A stretch of 9,260 bases of DNA from Desulfitobacterium_A sp034927245 (GTDB taxonomy: Bacteria; Bacillota; Desulfitobacteriia; Desulfitobacteriales; Desulfitobacteriaceae), in assembly GCF_034927245.1 (NCBI RefSeq), contig NZ_JAYFQK010000046.1, positions 1-9,260 on the forward strand, in the 5' to 3' direction. The notes beneath the pieces were generated by a model. That model was given only the letters and a program-made list of their open reading frames with translations. It ran no database searches and was not told where the DNA came from. The translations under genes and the position numbers were made by a program. Position 1 is the first letter of the stretch. The number at the start of each line of letters is the position of its first letter. Shown piece by piece: positions 1 through 6,205 of the stretch.

Positions 1-69
<69 letters not shown>

Positions 70-248
70 TTTTATGACGGAACATGGATGTTCCTAAGTT
101 CAAATGCGCCACGGATGGCATTAGCATTTGAACATCCTTACAGAGTGCTGATTGCTCAAATTGTCTTTAACTCATTGACGAGTCATTGGCTGTTCCTTGT
201 TGTTTAGTTTTCAAAGACCAAGGCCGCAATTTCTTGCGATGTTTTTAT
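70..248 (-). promoter_or_regulatory. 16S rRNA leader with hairpins and boxA-like antitermination signal
   Basis: This is the transcribed leader between the rRNA promoter and mature 16S. Read on the minus strand, it holds a boxA-like GGTCTTTGAAAACT (plus 207-220), the form usual in Firmicutes, where NusB and S10 load for antitermination. A GAAA-loop hairpin sits just upstream (225-238). Two further perfect hairpins lie nearer the 16S end: a 10-bp stem pairing 98-107 with 124-133, with an inner 3-bp stem, and a 7-bp stem pairing 79-85 with 88-94. They probably take part in leader folding or pre-16S processing, which is an inference. No protein gene is apparent here. Confidence 0.75.
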
Positions 249-277
249 ATTCTAGCAGATAGATTTAGTAAAGTCAA
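249..277 (-). promoter_or_regulatory. rRNA operon promoter
   Basis: On the minus strand, TTGACT (plus 272-277) is followed after exactly 17 bases by TAGAAT (249-254), a near-consensus sigma-A promoter. The DNA upstream of the -35 (278-318) is very A/T-rich, as expected of an UP element, and contains AACTATC twice at 276-282 and 289-295. It directs transcription into the 16S leader. Confidence 0.85.
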
Positions 278-320
278 CTATCAAAATTAACTATCCTACT
301 TTATAATTGAAGCTTAAATA

Positions 321-1607
321 TTAAATTTTCAAATTGTCTAGTCCGGCTGTCATTTCTTTAAGAGTTTGTTGTAAGGACTCGGACTGATCTGCAAGTATTT
401 GCATACCCTTTGCTTGCTCCTTAAATAAAGTTCCGGTTTTCAAGGCAAAATCCCATGAACTGTTGCTTAACGTATTCATTTGACTTAAGGCATTTTTAAC
501 CTCTGAAGCCTCCTGATTCGCACTATTCAGCATTTTTTCTGCTGACTGAATACTATTTTTCAGTTGATCAGCTTTCTGTGCGATATTACCAAATACGTTT
601 TGGGCTACTTCCATTGAGGTTTCTTCTTGAATTAAGGCACTAAATGTAGTATCCGTGGAAAGAACAAGGGAACCAATATCCTCATTCATTGTCTGAAGTA
701 GAGAAGAAATCTGTTTTGCTGCATTGGAGGAGGCAACAGCAAGCTTTCTTACTTCGTCTGCAACAACTGAGAAACCTCTGCCCGAATCACCGGCTCGGGC
801 TGCTTCAATCGAAGCATTAAGTGCCAGCAAATTTGTTTGATCAGCAATTCCTTGAATCAAAGCAACGATAGAATTAATTTGATTAGAATTTTGTTGAAAC
901 TGATTAACTCTACTCTTGGTATGATTAAGATCGATTTTAATGTCTTGGATTCCTTGATTTAAATTTTTTACCAAAACGGTTCCCTCTGACGATGTCGACA
1001 TAGATTCGTGGGCTGTTTGGGTAGCAGCTTCAAGAAGTACCGTTATTTCATTTACTTCTTCAAGCATTTTTTGGATTATCCCGCTAACATTCTGAAAAGC
1101 TTCAATTTGATCAGAGGTATTTTGAACTTGTTGATTAGATACATTGATCGATTGGTTTGACTTTTCAATATATGATTGAGACCATGTTGTTACGTGATTA
1201 CTGACCTTAATTACTTTCTGAGCTGCTATCAGGGTATTTCCAGATGTATTTCGGAAACTTTCGGATAGATGTTCAATAGTTTGGGCAAGTTGTCCGATCA
1301 GATCTGTCCCCTTTAATCCAATACGAACCGTTAAATCTCCTGAGGATATCACTTTGACTTTCTCGGTGATAAATTTCAGCGGATTATAGAGAATTGCCCG
1401 TGCAATAAAATAATTCCCTATTCCGAGAAGAAATCCGGCTAAAACACAGCTCACCGTAAATAACAGTTTTTTACCGGGTGTGATTGTGACAAATAGCTGC
1501 GCGAAAGGTGGGAAAATTAAACCTACAAGTGCTCCCGCTATGAGCATTGTGCTAAACATGATGGACATTGTGGAAAAATTACTTGTAAATCTCTTTAATG
1601 AATACAT
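321..1607 (-). CDS. Methyl-accepting chemotaxis protein lacking an extracellular sensor domain
   Basis: This is a chemoreceptor-type signalling protein of 428 residues, expected in the inner membrane and acting on CheA/CheW. Two hydrophobic segments (about residues 13-41 and 48-70) are joined by only a few polar residues, so there is no room for a periplasmic ligand domain. A HAMP linker follows (about 71-125), then a long coiled-coil signalling domain. The strongly conserved hairpin tip is at about 253-290, with GIADQTNLLALNASIEAARA and then GRGFSVVADEVRKLA. There is no C-terminal CheR-docking pentapeptide. The ATG start follows GGGGAGGG at a suitable distance. The signal may be sensed in the membrane, in the HAMP region, or through a partner; this is inference. 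No chemotaxis genes adjoin it. The family call is very firm; the ligand is unknown. Confidence 0.96.
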   Translation of the reverse strand: MYSLKRFTSNFSTMSIMFSTMLIAGALVGLIFPPFAQLFVTITPGKKLLFTVSCVLAGFLLGIGNYFIARAILYNPLKFITEKVKVISSGDLTVRIGLKGTDLIGQLAQTIEHLSESFRNTSGNTLIAAQKVIKVSNHVTTWSQSYIEKSNQSINVSNQQVQNTSDQIEAFQNVSGIIQKMLEEVNEITVLLEAATQTAHESMSTSSEGTVLVKNLNQGIQDIKIDLNHTKSRVNQFQQNSNQINSIVALIQGIADQTNLLALNASIEAARAGDSGRGFSVVADEVRKLAVASSNAAKQISSLLQTMNEDIGSLVLSTDTTFSALIQEETSMEVAQNVFGNIAQKADQLKNSIQSAEKMLNSANQEASEVKNALSQMNTLSNSSWDFALKTGTLFKEQAKGMQILADQSESLQQTLKEMTAGLDNLKI

Positions 1608-1707
1608 TTTGCCCTCCCCAAATTTTAGTTTCGCTTAAAACATGTACCGGATTTCACGATTAGGAGGATAGTTCTATTAAGTATTTTTATGTTACTATCA
1701 TAGTTTT

Positions 1708-1736
1708 ATTATAATGGAATATCATCCCAATTAAAA
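1708..1736 (-). promoter_or_regulatory. Possible promoter of the chemoreceptor gene
   Basis: The minus strand shows a perfect -10 TATAAT (plus 1708-1713) with a poor -35 TTTTAA 17 bases upstream (1731-1736). A better-looking TTGACC (1739-1744) is 25 bases from the -10, too far for an ordinary sigma-A promoter. The transcript would carry a leader of roughly 95 bases before the chemoreceptor ATG. The rest of 1608-1787 is A/T-rich, with no other gene and no convincing terminator for the upstream radical SAM gene. Confidence 0.4.
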
Positions 1737-1787
1737 CGGGTCAAAAAAATATTTCTATAATAGCCAATAACTTGTTACAGCTGCTAA

Positions 1788-2696
1788 TTAAACATTACCA
1801 ATATAGATATATTTTAAACCCGCTTTTTGGCCTATCCCTTTTGCTATATTTAAAGTTTTCAAAGGGGTTATTGGCGTACTTATCATCTTCCAAGCCGGGA
1901 AAAAACGGCTGACATGCCAGGGTACGTCGGGACTAAGCTGAGTTGCGATAAACCGAGCGATTTTTTCAAGCTGGTTGGGTTGATCATTGACATCAGGTAT
2001 AACCAAGGTGGTAATTTCGAGGTGCACACCAGCTTCGTATAGGAGTTTTAAATTATCCATAACAACTCTCGCTTTACCTGCGCAATATTCTTCATAGATC
2101 TCATCATCGGGTCCTTTAAAATCAACGTTCGCCGCATCTAAGTAAGGAATAATGAGCTCAAGCGCTTCTTTTGACATATAGCCATTTGTTACCCAGATAT
2201 TTTTGAGTCCGTTTTCCCGGGCTAATTTCATAATCTCCAGAGCATATTCTATAAATATCGTTGGTTCAGAATACGTATAGGAAATCGAAGGACAACCAAA
2301 ATTGAGCGCTTGTCGGACATGTTCTTTTGGTGTAATTGGAATACCCTCGATCGGTTTATTAGGTTTAGGACTTTGGGCAATTTCCCAGTTTTGGCACCAA
2401 GCGCAGCGAAAATTACACCCGACAGAAGCTAATGAATAGGTCTTTGTTCCGGGTAAAAAATGATAAAGTGGTTTCTTTTCTATCGGATCAATATGTTCGG
2501 CAATGGTCATACCATAATTTAAGGCGCAAAGTTTACCTTCTTGATTTTCTCGAACACCGCAAATACCGCGTTTACCCTCGGAGATCGTACAATTCTGATT
2601 ACAGACGGAACATTTTATTTTGCCGGAATCTAATTTTTGATAAAGGATAGCTTCTTTCGTCTGAAGTCCTCCTTTCATCTCTAACTCACTTATCAC
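1788..2696 (-). CDS. amrS: AmmeMemoRadiSam system radical SAM enzyme, C-terminally short, with unusual start
   Basis: This is a radical S-adenosylmethionine enzyme whose [4Fe-4S] cluster is held by CNFRCAWC (CxxxCxxC, residues 94-101, then QNW). An N-terminal Cys-rich segment (CSVCNQNC, 29-36; GICGVREN, 44-51) and the motif DPIEKKPLYHF (70-80) are hallmarks of the AmmeMemoRadiSam branch, often misnamed pyruvate formate-lyase activating enzyme. Its substrate is unknown. It lies 23 bases behind its MEMO/AMMECR1 partner, so the two are probably co-transcribed. The coordinates use a GTG with no clear RBS; an in-frame ATG lies at 2678. The best SD (AAAGGAGG, 2668-2675) lies inside this reading frame, 7 bases before an ACG at 2660 that aligns with the family's usual Met. 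The protein ends at YIYIGNV, where relatives usually continue with a Cys-rich tail. Family certain; the true start and full activity are open. Confidence 0.9.
   Translation of the reverse strand: MISELEMKGGLQTKEAILYQKLDSGKIKCSVCNQNCTISEGKRGICGVRENQEGKLCALNYGMTIAEHIDPIEKKPLYHFLPGTKTYSLASVGCNFRCAWCQNWEIAQSPKPNKPIEGIPITPKEHVRQALNFGCPSISYTYSEPTIFIEYALEIMKLARENGLKNIWVTNGYMSKEALELIIPYLDAANVDFKGPDDEIYEEYCAGKARVVMDNLKLLYEAGVHLEITTLVIPDVNDQPNQLEKIARFIATQLSPDVPWHVSRFFPAWKMISTPITPLKTLNIAKGIGQKAGLKYIYIGNV
2668..2675 (-). promoter_or_regulatory. Strong Shine-Dalgarno facing an ACG codon
   Basis: The minus strand reads AAAGGAGG, then 7 bases, then ACG AAA GAA GCT at 2660. This is the best ribosome binding site near the start of the radical SAM gene, yet no ATG, GTG or TTG lies at the right distance. 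It decides the start question: either ACG is used, or a start was lost and translation begins upstream at ATG 2678 or GTG 2696. Confidence 0.75.
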
Positions 2697-2719
2697 AGCG
2701 TTATGTTCTATAAAAATGT

Positions 2720-3985
2720 TTATTCAAAATAGCGCACAACTTCAAAACGCCAGATTTCAACGGGTTCATCAAAAGCGAGGCCCGCTTTTTGTTTGGCAAT
2801 ATTGACTTGTTCCTGTGCAGTATTGATTCCTTCTAAATGAGGAAGAAGCAGACCCGTTCTCCCCCGTCTCCTCACAACGACCCCATAACGCCAAGGATCT
2901 AATTCATCAAGGCTTTGAATTTTTTCCATTTCCCCTAGAACATCAACAGAAAATGTTAAGGAAGAGAGCTCATCGCTTTCAACCGGCCAAAATCTTGGAT
3001 CCTGCGTTCCTGCCGAAATCGCATTATGTTCAATTTCCTTAGCGAGATTATCTTGCCAAGGCTCTGTAGTACCAATACACCCGCGCAATTCACCATCCTT
3101 TTTGAGCGTAACGAAACAGGCACGACGAAGTTGAAAATCCGGGTCGGACGGCGGATTAAGTCCTCGGGTATTTCCATGCTGCAAATACGATTCTAAGCAG
3201 AGTCGAGCCCAACGGGGCAACGATGAAGCATGGTAGAGTTCAGCAACAAGATACCCCACGCCAAAAGGGCCTTCATAGGAAAGAACCTTTGGCATACCTT
3301 CTTGAACTGCCAAAGCAAGACGGAGACTGCGCCAGCCGCATTCCCCTGCTTCTTCAGCCTGGTTAAGGGGAATATGCTGAATTTGGGATGGATCTCTGGT
3401 GAGAGAGTTGACAAGGAGCTGATCAAATTGGGGGCCTGAGGGGTGGAGACCATAGGGACCGTCTTTCTTTAAACGATGCGATAAGTCACCGCTCGCGATG
3501 AGAGCGATAGGTTCCAAAAAAGTTTTGAGAATGTGAGTAATTTTCTTTCCATAGACTTCAGGATGTTCCAACGGCATGCTCATCAGCACGATCTTCCCCT
3601 GCCAACCCGCTTCGTTTAAAAAGTAAAGCGGCACAAGTGCTCCATGATCAATTTTGCCGGCGTGAAGAATAGTTTCAGGAAGTTCTGCAGCCAAGACCTC
3701 GGTAAGCTGATGATGTGCAGGAAAAGAAAGCATAATCTGAGGAACGCCAAAGGAGGAAAAATCTCCATTAAGCATATCCCCCTTGAGTAGAGTAATTCCC
3801 TTGCGCAGCAGAGTTGCATGAGGGGATACGAGCAGCACCGTTTCAATTCGCATTTCTACGATTTTGCGGGCAATCTCTCGATAAGACCTCAGCGTAGCGG
3901 AACATTGAGCTTCTTCTCCCCGCCCAATTTCCGGCACAATAATGGGTGGATGTGGAACAAAAGCTGAATAGATTAATGACATCAT
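2720..3985 (-). CDS. AmmeMemoRadiSam fusion protein: MEMO/LigB-like domain plus AMMECR1 domain
   Basis: This is a two-domain protein of 421 residues. Residues 1-250 resemble the class III extradiol dioxygenase/MEMO fold: PHPP (His12), SPHA (His56), DHGALVPL (His114), GDLSH (His170) and an acidic EGPFGVGY (Glu238), in the order expected for metal and active-site residues of LigB-like proteins. Residues about 255-421 form an AMMECR1 domain with the diagnostic LRGCIG at 300-305. Such fusions are known as AmmeMemoRadiSam system protein A and occur with the radical SAM gene found just downstream; the biochemical role is not established. The first ATG (3985) is followed at once by a second. The RBS is weak (AAAGAGAG), and an overlapping out-of-frame ATG begins 7 bases upstream. 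The gene is divergent from the hydrolase at 4115. The domain calls are firm; dioxygenase activity should not be assumed. Confidence 0.93.
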   Translation of the reverse strand: MMSLIYSAFVPHPPIIVPEIGRGEEAQCSATLRSYREIARKIVEMRIETVLLVSPHATLLRKGITLLKGDMLNGDFSSFGVPQIMLSFPAHHQLTEVLAAELPETILHAGKIDHGALVPLYFLNEAGWQGKIVLMSMPLEHPEVYGKKITHILKTFLEPIALIASGDLSHRLKKDGPYGLHPSGPQFDQLLVNSLTRDPSQIQHIPLNQAEEAGECGWRSLRLALAVQEGMPKVLSYEGPFGVGYLVAELYHASSLPRWARLCLESYLQHGNTRGLNPPSDPDFQLRRACFVTLKKDGELRGCIGTTEPWQDNLAKEIEHNAISAGTQDPRFWPVESDELSSLTFSVDVLGEMEKIQSLDELDPWRYGVVVRRRGRTGLLLPHLEGINTAQEQVNIAKQKAGLAFDEPVEIWRFEVVRYFE

Positions 3986-3999
3986 CGTTCATCTCTCTT

Positions 4000-4012
4000 T
4001 CGAATATTTCGA
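4000..4012. promoter_or_regulatory. Short perfect inverted repeat upstream of the AmmeMemoRadiSam operon
   Basis: TCGAA-TAT-TTCGA is a perfect 5-bp inverted repeat next to the RBS of the operon, inside the 129-bp divergent intergenic region. It could be a small operator or a weak RNA hairpin near the ribosome site. It is short enough to occur by chance. Confidence 0.25.
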
Positions 4013-4069
4013 GCCGGTAAAAGATAAATTACCTCACGAACTAGCAGAGCAGGCATAATTGTCGTAGAA

Positions 4070-4075
4070 TATAAT
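4070..4075 (+). promoter_or_regulatory. Possible -10 element for the hydrolase gene
   Basis: TATAAT at 4070-4075 lies 39 bases before the hydrolase ATG in an A/T-rich stretch, but no good -35 is found 16-18 bases upstream. A nearby TTGTCG (4059-4064) is too close to serve this -10. The intergenic region must hold promoters for both divergent units; only this fragment stands out. Confidence 0.3.
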
Positions 4076-4114
4076 TTATACAAAAAGTAAATTATTCTTG
4101 AAAGAGGGATATTC

Positions 4115-4750
4115 ATGAGTTCTATGATCGATAAATGCGAACTATATCAAGGAAGTAAAATCCACTATTTAACGATAGGAGAAAAAAATGAAAGGTCATG
4201 GGTTGTATTACTCCATGGGAAAAAGTTTACTGCTGATGATTGGGAAAATATAGGGCTACTAGATGCACTTGATCGGGCGGGATTTAAGGTTATTGCACTC
4301 AACTTGCCGGGTTACGGTAATTCCGAACCCTTGAAATCGAATATCATGTTAGCGGATTTCCTAGCCGGTTTTATGCATCAACTGAACATCGATTCTTTTC
4401 ACCTTATCGGACCGTCATTTAGCGGTGAAATATCGATTCAATTTGCACTTGGCTATGGAAGTAGGCTTGAAACCCTCACCCTGATAGACAGCGTTGGTGT
4501 CGATCAGTATGAGCAGAGATTACAGGATATTATGACCCAAACCTTGATTGTTTGGGGAAAGAAAGATGAGATTGCTCCTTACCGCTATGCTCTTACCTTG
4601 CACGAAAAGTTACCGAGCAGCACGCTTTATACGTTTGAAGACCTGGGACATACTTGTTATTTTGAAGATAGCCAAACATTTACGAAAATACTTCTGCCTC
4701 ACTTAACACAGGGCACGAAAAGCATTAAAAAGACCGTGATTCAAAATTAA
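4115..4750 (+). CDS. Alpha/beta hydrolase, ABHD14-like
   Basis: This is a compact soluble alpha/beta hydrolase of 211 residues with no signal peptide. The oxyanion-loop motif LLHG is at 32-35, LNLPGYGNSE at 62-71, and the nucleophile elbow GPSFSG at 99-104 with Ser101. The likely acid is Asp151 (WGKKDE), and the catalytic His179 is in GHTCYFE. The elbow departs from GxSxG because a serine replaces the usual glycine. This variant elbow, the HG-(R/K)-F pattern after the oxyanion loop and the small lidless size recall animal ABHD14 proteins (ISPSLSG, GHPCY); the resemblance is from memory. The substrate is unknown; ester or thioester/amide deacylation is possible. An AGAGGG-type RBS precedes ATG 4115; a second in-frame ATG is at 4124. 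It converges on the transporter, sharing a TTAA at their stops. Confidence 0.9.
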   Translation: MSSMIDKCELYQGSKIHYLTIGEKNERSWVVLLHGKKFTADDWENIGLLDALDRAGFKVIALNLPGYGNSEPLKSNIMLADFLAGFMHQLNIDSFHLIGPSFSGEISIQFALGYGSRLETLTLIDSVGVDQYEQRLQDIMTQTLIVWGKKDEIAPYRYALTLHEKLPSSTLYTFEDLGHTCYFEDSQTFTKILLPHLTQGTKSIKKTVIQN

Positions 4751-5649
4751 CACTTTTCATTTTGGCTTATTATTTTTTTCCGGGATGAAATAGGCATCTC
4801 AACAAGAACCCCCCTGATTGTAATCGCCGCTAAAACGGTAATTCCGCCGACTATAGCCCAGAATCCCGGTTTTTCACCTACGAAGAGCAAGACCCAAACA
4901 GGATTGAGAATGGGTTCGATGACGGGAATGAGGATAGCTTCAATAGCTGTTGTATGTTTGATGGCGATTGAATAGAGAACGTATGATATACCGAGCTGAA
5001 CGACCCCTAAAATGAGCAATTCTACCCAATCAAAAGTATTAGGCCAGGCTTGGGTCAGAAAAGGCAATCCAATAACCGCAGTAAGAAGGTTCCCCAGAAA
5101 GACCGATTCCCAAGGGGAACCGTCTTTTTGCATGCGTAAGAAAATCGCCTCAAAGGCAAAACAGATTCCACTTGCTAAACCAAAGATATTCCCTAATATA
5201 CCGGTGGGGCTTAGATTATCTAGAAAAAATAGCGCCATGCCTCCAAAAACTAAAAATACCGTAACCCAGTCTAAGACTCTGATTTTTTCTTTTAATAACC
5301 AGCTGCTTAACAGAGCAACATAGATGGGTGCCGTGTATTGAAGAAATATTGCATTCGCAGCTGTCGTTGCTTTTGTGGCTAGAACAAAAAGAATGACTGT
5401 ACCCGCATACGAGATTGCAGCACCGATCTGGGCCGTAGATCCATTTATTTTAGGTTTGCCAAGAAGAACTAAAAATACACCGGACGCAATGATGCTTCTG
5501 ACACCTGCAATCGCCAAGGGATGTATATTCACCGATTTAATCAGCATGCCGCCGAGGCTCCATAAGATTGCGGTAATAATCAAAAGCAGGATAGCCCTCG
5601 GTCTTTGATTCTTTGATTTGGAAAAATTAATATATGAATTTAATGCCAA
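4747..5649 (-). CDS. EamA/DMT-family transporter
   Basis: This is an integral membrane permease of the drug/metabolite transporter superfamily with about ten hydrophobic helices in two EamA repeats (residues about 18-142 and 152-284) across 300 residues, the usual length. The repeats share the signature region: KATTAANAIFLQYTAPI (93-109) and KHTTAIEAILIPVIEPI (231-247), each followed by a conserved helix and a Lys/Glu pair (LKEK, GEKPG). Such proteins export amino acids, metabolites or drugs; the substrate cannot be read from sequence. The only possible start is TTG (5649), because an in-frame stop lies six codons upstream; its RBS is a modest AAGGGAAGAAG. The stop overlaps that of the convergent hydrolase by four bases, with no clear terminator between them. 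Confidence 0.94.
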   Translation of the reverse strand: MALNSYINFSKSKNQRPRAILLLIITAILWSLGGMLIKSVNIHPLAIAGVRSIIASGVFLVLLGKPKINGSTAQIGAAISYAGTVILFVLATKATTAANAIFLQYTAPIYVALLSSWLLKEKIRVLDWVTVFLVFGGMALFFLDNLSPTGILGNIFGLASGICFAFEAIFLRMQKDGSPWESVFLGNLLTAVIGLPFLTQAWPNTFDWVELLILGVVQLGISYVLYSIAIKHTTAIEAILIPVIEPILNPVWVLLFVGEKPGFWAIVGGITVLAAITIRGVLVEMPISSRKKIISQNEKC

Positions 5650-5717
5650 CTCATCTTCTTCCCTTCATTCTCGTATGGTCAATTAGGGTTTATCTGGAAG
5701 TATGCCTATTGAATTAG

Positions 5718-5748
5718 ATTATATCATGTAATCGATTCGCATAGCGAA
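5718..5748 (-). promoter_or_regulatory. Possible promoter/operator of the EamA transporter gene
   Basis: The minus strand has a perfect -10 TATAAT (plus 5718-5723) about 70 bases before the TTG start. No consensus -35 lies 17 bases upstream. That position (5741-5746) falls inside a perfect inverted repeat, TTCGC-ATA-GCGAA (5736-5748). This layout would suit regulator-controlled expression of an exporter, but that is inference. Confidence 0.35.
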
Positions 5749-5771
5749 ATAATTAGAATTTACGTCAAATT

Positions 5772-5801
5772 AAAAAAATCCAGCTTCTGCTGGATTTTTT
5801 T
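5772..5801. terminator. Bidirectional intrinsic terminator
   Basis: A perfect 13-bp hairpin pairs 5772-5784 with 5789-5801 around a TTCT loop. The core is ATCCAGC/GCTGGAT, and the stem is flanked by seven A and seven T, so it can end transcription on either strand. It lies 32 bases past the stop of the microprotein gene on the minus strand and insulates it from the transporter gene. Confidence 0.92.
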
Positions 5802-5833
5802 AACTGAATCTATTACCATTCAGCTCAATATAA

Positions 5834-5950
5834 TTATTTTGTTTTGCTTGTTGTTTCTTCTAGCTGAGAAGATGTCGGAGAAATTGCCTTAGACTTTTTA
5901 TCAGCCTTCCTTTTTAACTTTTCTTTGTTCTTCGGACTTTTATCGCCCAT
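5834..5950 (-). CDS. Small lysine-rich conserved hypothetical protein (MGDKSPK type)
   Basis: This 38-codon gene starts MGDKSPKNKEK and ends SKTK. It is preceded by a textbook RBS, AGGAGGT, 7 bases before the ATG (plus 5958-5964), and followed by a strong intrinsic terminator, so it looks like a complete, independently transcribed gene. The protein is very basic (12 lysines and one arginine in 38 residues), highly polar and probably disordered, with an acidic/Ser-Thr tail from about residue 24. No membrane segment, signal peptide or cysteine is present. The N-terminus MGDKSPK matches, from memory, short uncharacterised proteins scattered widely among bacteria; no function is known to me. The charge pattern could suit nucleic-acid or ribosome binding, which is speculation. 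Confidence 0.8.
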   Translation of the reverse strand: MGDKSPKNKEKLKRKADKKSKAISPTSSQLEETTSKTK

Positions 5951-5972
5951 AACAACTACCTCCTATCGCTCA

Positions 5973-6154
5973 TTAACCTAAGTATACTCTCTTAGCTAAT
6001 TTCATGCCATCGGCCATTGAGAGGATAAACCAGGTGCATCGCTTAACAACTCTGCCAATCCTGCTTTATACGGCGCTACCTCGATATTCTTGCCTTTACG
6101 CGCAGATATCAAACGCAGACTGCGCGAGGTAACAAATATATTAAAAGCTCCCAT
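5973..6154 (-). pseudogene. Possible decayed gene fragment, unrecognised
   Basis: The minus strand has an open frame of 50 codons from 6154 to a TGA at 6002, in a stretch with about 48% G+C (6001-6120), richer than the A/T-rich spacers around it. The residues read like real protein (for example RKGKNIEVAPYKAGLAELL). At the TGA, a one-base shift continues smoothly as DGMKLAKRVYLG and stops at 5973. There is no RBS, and its ATG lies inside the terminator stem of the symporter gene. It may be the frameshifted tail of a lost gene, or chance; a plus-strand frame of about 42 codons is also open here. I do not recognise the family. Confidence 0.3.
5981..6010 (-). promoter_or_regulatory. Likely promoter of the microprotein gene
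   Basis: On the minus strand, ATGGCA (plus 6005-6010, four of six matches to TTGACA) is followed after 18 bases by TATACT (5981-5986). Transcription would start near 5974, just ahead of the AGGAGGT ribosome site, giving a very short leader. Confidence 0.4.
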
Positions 6155-6183
6155 TCATTAATACATCTAATGAATGGGAGCTT
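6145..6183 (-). terminator. Intrinsic terminator of the sstT gene
   Basis: A perfect 16-bp stem pairs 6145-6160 with 6168-6183 around a 7-base loop. On the minus strand it is followed by TTTTAATATATTTGTT. It begins 22 bases beyond the symporter stop codon and should end that transcript. Confidence 0.88.
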
Positions 6184-6205
6184 CGCTTTAATTAATAACG
6201 AAATA

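Noticed and set aside
2432..2650. Plus-strand ORF inside the radical SAM gene
   Set aside because: Shadow frame of a gene with clear radical SAM motifs; no RBS or recognisable protein features.
5012..5608. Two plus-strand ORFs opposite the EamA transporter
   Set aside because: Antisense shadows of a well-conserved membrane protein gene, rich in Arg/Lys/Pro as is typical of frames opposite hydrophobic segments.
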